Notes under the pieces: model-generated | The model's input: the letters and a program-made list of their open reading frames with translations, nothing else | What the model was told of the DNA's origin: nothing | Database searches by the model: none | Translations under genes and position numbers: made by a program | From: Bacteroidales bacterium | GTDB taxonomy: Bacteria > Bacteroidota > Bacteroidia > Bacteroidales > UBA932 | Direction of reading: 5' to 3' | Assembly (NCBI GenBank): GCA_016288055.1 | Contig: JAEEXZ010000001.1 | Coordinates: forward strand, 1-64,000 | Length of the DNA stretch: 64,000 bases | In this document: in pieces, positions 58,358 to 64,000 of the stretch | Numbering within the stretch: position 1 is the first letter of the stretch | Layout: each line of letters starts with the position of its first letter

Positions 58358-59482
58358 ATGATGATTGCTCAACTGAAGAAAGGGCTGCTTTTTCCGGCAG
58401 CGGTGGCAGCCCTTTTAATAACTGCCTGTGGATCCAAACCGGCGCAGCCCGCGCCGGAGGGGTCCCTCGGCGTAAACCCTGCCTCGCTGGAAACCGATGA
58501 AGCCGCCGATGTGCAAATCATCACCGTGACGGCCGACTGCGACTGGGGCGTGGCAGTGTCTGACAAGACGTGGTGCTCCGTGTCGCCCTCCGGCGGCGTG
58601 GCCGGAACAACGCCCGTCACCGTCAAGATTGCCGAAAACGGGACATACGAATCCCGCACCAACACCATTACCTTCCGCTACGGGACTCATAAACTGGAAG
58701 TTCCCGTCGTGCAGACCGGGAGGGAAGCGCCTGTCACGCCGGATCCCCCCTCAGGCGTAGTGGTCCCTGAAGGCTACGTGCTGGACTGGAACGAGGAGTT
58801 CGACACGCCCGGCAAGCCTTCCGTTGCCGACTGGTGGTATGAAACCGGAGGCGGCGGCTGGGGAAACAATGAAATCCAGACCTATGTAGCCAGTGCCAAA
58901 GACGGCCACGACCTGTGCTACATCAAGGACGGAAAGATGATCCTCGAAGCCTCCAAGATAGGCGGGACCGTCTATTCCATCCGCATCAACACCCAGAGAT
59001 CCTGGACCTACGGCTGGTTTGAAGCCCGCCTCAAGGTTAGTGACGTGCCCGGCTCCTGGCCGGCCTTCTGGATGATGCCCAAAAACTTCAAAACCTGGCC
59101 CGGAGACGGAGAAATCGATATCATGGAATACGCCATCTCCACCCAGGGCAAGAACAAATCCTCTTCCAGCATCCACTGCGGCGCCTTCAACTGGCCAGCC
59201 GGTACCCAGAAGACCCACGTCCACCCTGTGAACAACGCGGCTTCCGAGTTCCATGTGTATGCCCTGGAGTGGACGGCCGATTACATGAAATTTTACGTAG
59301 ATGGTGTGCTGCACCTGACCTTCGTCAATGACGGAAAGGGTTACAGTCACTGGCCTTTCGACAATCCCTTCTACCTCAAGTTCAACCTGGCTTACGGTGG
59401 AAACATGGGCGGGGCCACCAATGACAGCCAGCTGCCAGCCCTCTACGAAGTGGATTATGTCCGTGTATTCAGAAAAAAATAG
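58358..59482 (+). CDS. GH16 endo-beta-glucanase (laminarinase type) lipoprotein with BACON domain
   Basis: The 374-residue lipoprotein (MMIAQLKKGLLFPAAVAALL, then lipobox ITAC) has a BACON-like domain (about 35-122, with VTADCDWGVAVSDKTWCSVS) and a GH16 catalytic domain (about 140-374). The catalytic motif is E252-I-D254-I-M-E257, with E252 as nucleophile and E257 as acid/base. WNEEFD, GGWGNNEIQTY and the C-terminal AYGGNMGG loop fit laminarinases/lichenases. It probably cuts beta-1,3(-1,4)-glucan at the surface for import by SusC/D. Confidence 0.93.
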   Translation: MMIAQLKKGLLFPAAVAALLITACGSKPAQPAPEGSLGVNPASLETDEAADVQIITVTADCDWGVAVSDKTWCSVSPSGGVAGTTPVTVKIAENGTYESRTNTITFRYGTHKLEVPVVQTGREAPVTPDPPSGVVVPEGYVLDWNEEFDTPGKPSVADWWYETGGGGWGNNEIQTYVASAKDGHDLCYIKDGKMILEASKIGGTVYSIRINTQRSWTYGWFEARLKVSDVPGSWPAFWMMPKNFKTWPGDGEIDIMEYAISTQGKNKSSSSIHCGAFNWPAGTQKTHVHPVNNAASEFHVYALEWTADYMKFYVDGVLHLTFVNDGKGYSHWPFDNPFYLKFNLAYGGNMGGATNDSQLPALYEVDYVRVFRKK

Positions 59483-59485
59483 AAG

Positions 59486-61726
59486 ATGAAGTATTTGCTC
59501 AGAATCAGTTTACTCTCGTTTGTACTCATGTTGGGGGCCGCCTGCTCTGGCGACCGGCCTTCCACCGTGGGGACAGACGCCCAGGTGGAAGCCCGCGTGA
59601 ACAAACTGCTGTCGAAGATGACGCTGTCCGAGAAAATCGGCCAGATGAACCAGATCTCCGCCGGCGGCGCCGTGACGGACTACGCCGAGGCCGTGCGAAG
59701 CGGCCAGGTCGGCTCCATTCTGAACGAGGTTGATCCCGTGAAGCTGAACGCCCTGCAGCGCATGGCCGTGGAAGAGTCCCGTCTGGGAATTCCGCTGCTG
59801 GTGGGCCGCGACGTCATTCACGGTTTCCATACTGTTTTCCCCATTCCGCTGGGCCTGGCGGCAACTTTTGATCCCGCCCTTGTGGAAGAGGGCGCCCGTG
59901 TGGCAGCCGTTGAGGCCACTGCACTGGGTGTCCGCTGGACGTTCTCGCCCATGCTGGACATTGCCCGCGATCCCCGTTGGGGCCGCATCGCCGAAGGAAA
60001 CGGTGAAGACCCTTACCTGGACGCCCGCATGGCCGAAGCCATGGTGTACGGCTACCAGGGACGGCAGGCCGATTCCACCTCCATGGCGGCCTGTGTCAAG
60101 CATTTCGTGGGTTACGGAGCTGCCGAAGGCGGCCGTGACTACAACAGTACCTATCTCACCGAGCGTCAGCTGAGGAACGTCTATCTGCCGCCCTTCGAGG
60201 CAGCCGTGAAGGCCGGAGCCATGACGCTGATGACCTCCTTCAACGACAACGACGGCGTTCCCTCCACTGGCAACAGCTTCGTGGTGAAGGATGTCCTTCG
60301 CGGAGAGTGGGGATTTGACGGATTCGTGGTCACCGACTGGAACTCCATGGGCGAAATGATCAACCATGGATTCGGCGTGGACCGCAAGGACGTGGCCGAG
60401 AAGGCAGTGAATGCCGGCGTGGACATGGATATGATGACCTACGGTTTCCTCTCCCATCTGGAAGAGCTCGTCCGCAGCGGCGCCGTGAAGGAGAAAACCA
60501 TCGACAACGCCGTGCGCAATATCCTTCGCGTGAAAGTCCTCCTGGGACTTTTCGAGAACCCTTACGTGGATGTGGCCGCCGGTAAGGCCGTACAATACGC
60601 CCCCGAGCACCTTGAGGCCGCCAGGAAGACGGCCGAGGAGAGCGCCATCCTGCTCAAGAACAACGGCGTGCTGCCCTTGAAGGAGGGCGTGCGCATCCTG
60701 GTCACCGGCCCTATGGCCGATGCCCCCTACGACCAGCTGGGAACCTGGAGCTTCGACGGGGAAAAGTCCCACACGATAACCCCGCTGAAGGCCCTCGAGG
60801 CCCGCTTCCCCGGCAAGGTGGACTATGTCCCCGGCCTGCGTTACAGCCGTGAGAAGAGAAACGGCTTTGCCGATGTGGCCGCCGCCGCCCGCCGCGCCGA
60901 CGTGGTGCTGGCCTTCCTTGGAGAGGAAGCCATCCTCTCCGGTGAAGCCCACTCCCTGGCCGACCTCAACCTCCAGGGCTCCCAGAGCGAACTTCTCGCC
61001 GCCCTGAAGGCTACCGGGAAGCCGGTCGTCGCCACGGTGATCGCCGGACGTCCGCTTACCATCGAGCGCGACCTTCCCAACGTGGAGGCCCTGCTGTACA
61101 GTTTCCATCCCGGCACCATGGGAGGACCGGCGCTTGCGAACATCCTGTTCGGCGACGTGAATCCTTCCGGCAAGACGCCCATTACGTTCCTGCGTACCGT
61201 CGGCCAGGCGCCGATGTACTACAGCCACAATATGACGGGCCGTCCCTACAACGGGGAAACGCTCATCGACAACATTCCGCTGGAGGCTGCCCAGACTTCC
61301 CTGGGCAATACCTCCTACTACCTGGACTACGGCGCCAGTCCGCTGTTCCCCTTCGGCTATGGCCTCAGCTATACCAGCTTCTCGTACTCCGAAGTGGGAC
61401 TGGACAAGTCTTCCTACAAGGCCGACGATACGCTGAAAGTGACCTTTACCCTTACCAATACCGGTTCCTGCGATGGAACGGAAGTGGCCCAGATATATAT
61501 CCGCGACATGGTGGGTTCCATCACCCGTCCCGTCAAGGAACTGAAAGCCTTCGAGCGCGTAAGCCTCAAATCCGGCGAGAGCCGCACCCTCACGGTGGAG
61601 ATTCCTGTCGAGGAACTCGCTTTTGTGGGTTTGGACGGAGTAAAGAAAGTCGAACCTGGAGATTTCCAGGTTTGGGTGGCTGGAGACAGTGCCTCCGGCG
61701 TTCCCGTATTATTTAATGTGTTTTGA
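59486..61726 (+). CDS. bglX: GH3 beta-glucosidase lipoprotein
   Basis: The 746-residue protein has a lipoprotein signal (MKYLLRISLLSFVLMLGAAC). A GH3 N-terminal domain with the nucleophile D284 in GFVVTDWNSMG, a GH3 C-terminal domain and a fibronectin-III-like C-terminal domain (about 640-746) follow. The length and layout match BglX. It should release glucose from beta-gluco-oligosaccharides made by the GH16 enzyme, in the periplasm. It follows the GH16 gene by 3 bp and overlaps the CotH gene by 11 bp. Confidence 0.93.
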   Translation: MKYLLRISLLSFVLMLGAACSGDRPSTVGTDAQVEARVNKLLSKMTLSEKIGQMNQISAGGAVTDYAEAVRSGQVGSILNEVDPVKLNALQRMAVEESRLGIPLLVGRDVIHGFHTVFPIPLGLAATFDPALVEEGARVAAVEATALGVRWTFSPMLDIARDPRWGRIAEGNGEDPYLDARMAEAMVYGYQGRQADSTSMAACVKHFVGYGAAEGGRDYNSTYLTERQLRNVYLPPFEAAVKAGAMTLMTSFNDNDGVPSTGNSFVVKDVLRGEWGFDGFVVTDWNSMGEMINHGFGVDRKDVAEKAVNAGVDMDMMTYGFLSHLEELVRSGAVKEKTIDNAVRNILRVKVLLGLFENPYVDVAAGKAVQYAPEHLEAARKTAEESAILLKNNGVLPLKEGVRILVTGPMADAPYDQLGTWSFDGEKSHTITPLKALEARFPGKVDYVPGLRYSREKRNGFADVAAAARRADVVLAFLGEEAILSGEAHSLADLNLQGSQSELLAALKATGKPVVATVIAGRPLTIERDLPNVEALLYSFHPGTMGGPALANILFGDVNPSGKTPITFLRTVGQAPMYYSHNMTGRPYNGETLIDNIPLEAAQTSLGNTSYYLDYGASPLFPFGYGLSYTSFSYSEVGLDKSSYKADDTLKVTFTLTNTGSCDGTEVAQIYIRDMVGSITRPVKELKAFERVSLKSGESRTLTVEIPVEELAFVGLDGVKKVEPGDFQVWVAGDSASGVPVLFNVF

Positions 61727-62999
61727 GTGCCAGAAGAAAGTCGGCGCGCTGCTTCTTGCCGTGCTGACGCTGGCGGGCTGCGCGCGGGAGGAAATAGTCC
61801 CTCCGGGGCCGATCGTTCCCCCCGCGCCGCAGTTTCCGCAGCCGAGACTCGAAACAGGCCTCCCCACCGTCTATATCACGGCCGAGGGAAGTGTCAATTC
61901 CAAGGATACCTATGTTCCGGCTACGCTGATGGTCCGGGGTGCCGGCGGGTATAAAGACCTTCCCGTCGCGGCGCCCTGCGAGGTCCGTGGCCGCGGCAAC
62001 ACCACCTGGACCTGGCCCAAGAAACCCTATCAGATCAAGCTGGAGGACCGCATCTCCCTGCTGGGGATGCCGGCCCACAAGCGCTGGGTGCTGCTGGCCA
62101 ACTTCATGGACCGCACGCTCATGCGGAACCTCGTTTCCATGCATGTGGCTTCGATGACGTCCCTGGCCTGGACTCCGCGTTGCGTCCCGGTGGAACTGGT
62201 GCTGAACGGGAAGCACCAGGGAAGCTATCTGCTCATCGAGCAGGTGCGCATTGACGAAAACCGGGTGAACATTTCCGACGAAGGCTATCTGCTGGAGCTG
62301 GATTTCCATTACGACAATGCCTTTCAGTGGATAGACACGCACGGCTCCTGCTGGCAGCGCTGGGATGGGATCCCCTTTTCTGTGAAGCAGCCGGATCCCG
62401 AGACCCTCACTCCCCTCCGGCGGGAATCCATCCGGCAATACGTCGCCGGGGTGGCGTCGGCCCTGTACGGCAGCGGTTTCCGGGACAGCGCAAACGGCTA
62501 TGCACGTTACCTGGACGTGGATTCCTTCATCGATTACTGGATTGTGTACGAGGTTATGTGCAATCACGAATTGGGAAACCCCGGCAGCGTCTTTTTCCAT
62601 AAGGACAAGGGCGGGAAGCTGACGGCCGGTCCTGTCTGGGACTTCGACTGGGGCGTACTGTCCTTCTACACCTCCGGCGGCGACAAAGGACTGGTGAACG
62701 GACAGGCCATCTGGTACAAGAGGCTCATGGAAGACCCGGATTTCCGTGCGCGGCTGCGGGCCCGCTTCGAGGAACTGCTGCCCCGCCTGCGCACCGTCCC
62801 TTCTTATATGGATTCGTGCGAACAGCTGCTGGAGCGTAGCGCCCGGCTGAATTTTGCCATGTGGAACCCCGCAGACGACCGTAGCCAGAACGGGGGAAAC
62901 ATCATCAACGGCGACGAGAATCTATCCTTCCACGACGCAGTCGCCCGTCTCAAGAGCAACTACAACACCCATCTCGAGGTGATTCTTCGCTCGCTCTAA
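61716..62999 (+). CDS. CotH-type kinase family lipoprotein
   Basis: ATG 61716, inside the end of the GH3 gene, gives a lipoprotein signal (MCFECQKKVGALLLAVLTLA, then GC). The 427-residue protein matches CotH: VRGRGNTTWTWPKKPYQIKL (about 97-116) with the ATP-binding Lys in KPYQIKL. The catalytic/metal region is GPVWDFDWGVLSF (about 305-317). CotH kinases phosphorylate proteins outside the cytoplasm in spores; in Bacteroidota many are found in glycan loci, with unknown targets. It ends the locus and converges on ispE (4-bp overlap of the stops). Confidence 0.88.
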   Translation: MCFECQKKVGALLLAVLTLAGCAREEIVPPGPIVPPAPQFPQPRLETGLPTVYITAEGSVNSKDTYVPATLMVRGAGGYKDLPVAAPCEVRGRGNTTWTWPKKPYQIKLEDRISLLGMPAHKRWVLLANFMDRTLMRNLVSMHVASMTSLAWTPRCVPVELVLNGKHQGSYLLIEQVRIDENRVNISDEGYLLELDFHYDNAFQWIDTHGSCWQRWDGIPFSVKQPDPETLTPLRRESIRQYVAGVASALYGSGFRDSANGYARYLDVDSFIDYWIVYEVMCNHELGNPGSVFFHKDKGGKLTAGPVWDFDWGVLSFYTSGGDKGLVNGQAIWYKRLMEDPDFRARLRARFEELLPRLRTVPSYMDSCEQLLERSARLNFAMWNPADDRSQNGGNIINGDENLSFHDAVARLKSNYNTHLEVILRSL

Positions 63000-63829
63000 A
63001 CCTTGTAAATTCCGAAGAAGGCACTGCCGCTGCCGGACATGGCGGCGTAAACGGCACCCAGCTCGTATAGCTGGTCCTTGACGAAGGAAAGTGCCGGATA
63101 TTTGGCAAAGACGGTGGCCTCGAAATCGTTCCGGAGGTCTTCTTTCCAAGTGGAAATATCCTGTTTCAACACTTCCCGGAGCGGTTTTTCCGGCAGGGCG
63201 GGGACAATCCCGCGGTAGGCGTCCGCCGTGCGGACGCTCACTCCTTCGGGAATGCATACTTCGAGCCGATACCCTTCCAGTGAAAGGTCGAAGGGTTCGA
63301 GTATCTCTCCGCGGCCGGTGCCGAACATCGGCTTGTTATAGATGAAGAAGGCGCAGTCGCTGCCCAGGCGGGCGGCATAGGCGGCAAGCTGCTCGTCCGT
63401 GAGGTCCAGCGAGCCCAGCTGTGCGATCATCCGCAGGGCGAAGGCGGCGTCGGCGCTGCCTCCGCCGAGTCCGGCGCCCACCGGGGCGCGCTTTTCCAGG
63501 AAGATTTTCATGGGGGGAAGGTCGAAATCGGCCTTCAGGATGGAGTAGGCCCTGGCGGTGAGGTCCTCCAGCGGGTCCCAGTCCACGCCCCCCTCGCGGG
63601 CGATGGTGATGAGGAACTTCCCGTCGGCGGAAACGGCCTGCGCGAGCGGGCCATACTTCTCCCGGAGGCCGGCCAGCGTGCGGGACCAGTCATCTCCGGT
63701 GATGATTTCCAGCGTGTCGGTGATGCCGGTGTACGGGAGGAAGAGGGTTTCCAGGTCGTGAAAACCGTCCTCTCTTTTGCGGAGGACGTTCAATCCCAGG
63801 TTGACTTTGACGTTCGGGTAGCAGATCAT
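62996..63829 (-). CDS. ispE: 4-Diphosphocytidyl-2-C-methyl-D-erythritol kinase
   Basis: ATG 63829 gives MICYPNVKVNLGLNVLRKRE, the usual start with the catalytic Lys; the open frame extends 57 bp further through the promoter. The 277-residue GHMP kinase has the ATP motif PVGAGLGGGSADAAFALR (about 91-108) and the C-terminal MSGSGSAFFGIY. It phosphorylates CDP-methylerythritol in the non-mevalonate isoprenoid pathway in the cytoplasm. The box TATCTTTG (63835-63842) ends 5 bp before the ATG. Confidence 0.95.
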   Translation of the reverse strand: MICYPNVKVNLGLNVLRKREDGFHDLETLFLPYTGITDTLEIITGDDWSRTLAGLREKYGPLAQAVSADGKFLITIAREGGVDWDPLEDLTARAYSILKADFDLPPMKIFLEKRAPVGAGLGGGSADAAFALRMIAQLGSLDLTDEQLAAYAARLGSDCAFFIYNKPMFGTGRGEILEPFDLSLEGYRLEVCIPEGVSVRTADAYRGIVPALPEKPLREVLKQDISTWKEDLRNDFEATVFAKYPALSFVKDQLYELGAVYAAMSGSGSAFFGIYKV

Positions 63830-63834
63830 GGACG

Positions 63835-63842
63835 CAAAGATA
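63835..63842 (-). promoter_or_regulatory. -7 promoter box TATCTTTG for ispE
   Basis: Minus-strand TATCTTTG 5 bp from the ispE ATG, implying a leaderless mRNA. Confidence 0.7.
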
Positions 63843-63870
63843 ATGTACAAATCGGTCAAAACATATAAAA

Positions 63871-63904
63871 AATCGGCTAATACCACTCTTTTTTTTAGCC
63901 GATT
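63871..63904. promoter_or_regulatory. Inverted repeat upstream of the last gene
   Basis: AATCGGCTAA (63871-63880) and TTAGCCGATT (63895-63904) form a perfect 10-bp stem with a T-rich loop. It lies between the ispE promoter and the next gene and could be an operator or a transcription stop. Confidence 0.6.
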
Positions 63905-63960
63905 ATAGGAAATCAGAAATCCATTGCCGACTTTTCTGCCACGAAAAAAAACGACGTGCG

Positions 63961-64000
63961 ATGAAAAAGTTTCTGATTCTGCTGCTGCCGATGGCGCTGC
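63961..64000 (+). CDS. Start of an exported protein (partial)
   Basis: ATG 63961 opens a frame that runs off the window: MKKFLILLLPMAL, a typical signal peptide start. Nothing more can be said about the protein. It is divergent from ispE. Confidence 0.6.
   Translation, partial: MKKFLILLLPMAL

Overview
The window is a chromosomal segment from a GC-rich member of the Bacteroidales. Support for this comes from SusC/SusD and FecI/FecR/TonB-receptor operons, many lipoproteins with a Cys lipobox, an S46 dipeptidyl-peptidase, NigD-like, DUF4249, DUF6377 and DUF4988-type proteins, and the Bacteroidota promoter box TAnnTTTG before many genes. A relative of Alistipes/Rikenellaceae or an uncultured gut Bacteroidales lineage fits, but the genus cannot be fixed from the sequence alone. 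Coding density is very high and no gene-free stretch exceeds 300 bases.

Layout. 0-5.8 kb: the 3' end of mutS, galM, a vWA lipoprotein, a module of NigD-like lipoprotein, ECF sigma factor and a membrane-anchored beta-barrel protein, and a lipoprotein-type peptide deformylase. 5.8-8.3 kb: an AT-rich two-gene cassette (C10 cysteine protease plus unknown lipoprotein) bracketed by an 18-bp perfect (25-bp imperfect) direct repeat. 8.3-16.1 kb: glycosyltransferase and YfhO, Mrp, S46 peptidase, RNase HII. 16.1-21.8 kb: a five-gene FecI-FecR-lipoprotein-TonB receptor-DUF4249 operon. 21.8-26.3 kb: an EF-G paralogue with altered GTPase motifs, a 50-residue small ORF and an M64-type metalloprotease. 26.3-30.3 kb: an amino-sugar operon (phosphodiesterase, NagB-like/PIG-L fusion, NagB). 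30.4-39.1 kb: an esterase/EEP-nuclease fusion, an outer-membrane barrel, a LysR regulator divergent from an M49-like protein and an SLC13 transporter, then tRNA-Leu(CAA). 39.3-43.3 kb: the shikimate operon aroB, aroD-aroA fusion, aroC. 43.6-46.9 kb: a large DUF4988-type surface lipoprotein. 46.9-50.4 kb: sufB-pnuC-sufC-sufD(short). 50.4-63.0 kb: a beta-glucan (laminarin-type) utilisation locus: DUF6377 regulator, SusC, SusD, a duplicated-domain surface lipoprotein, GH16, GH3 and CotH. 62.9-64 kb: ispE and the start of an exported protein.

The main surprises are: (i) the repeat-bracketed AT-rich cassette; (ii) chorismate synthase carrying an insert of about 50 residues with 8 Cys and 13 His, part of which is a dispersed repeat; (iii) at least two families of dispersed palindromic repeats that lie in frame inside genes; (iv) the AroD-AroA and esterase-EEP fusions; (v) a half-size SufD and a pnuC gene inside the suf operon; (vi) two enzymes that lack expected active-site histidines (M49-like and NagB-like); (vii) a single chain that appears to join an inner-membrane anti-sigma-like anchor to an outer-membrane barrel; and (viii) a recurrent promoter layout that implies leaderless mRNAs. 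Functions are inferred from recognisable motifs; no database search was run.
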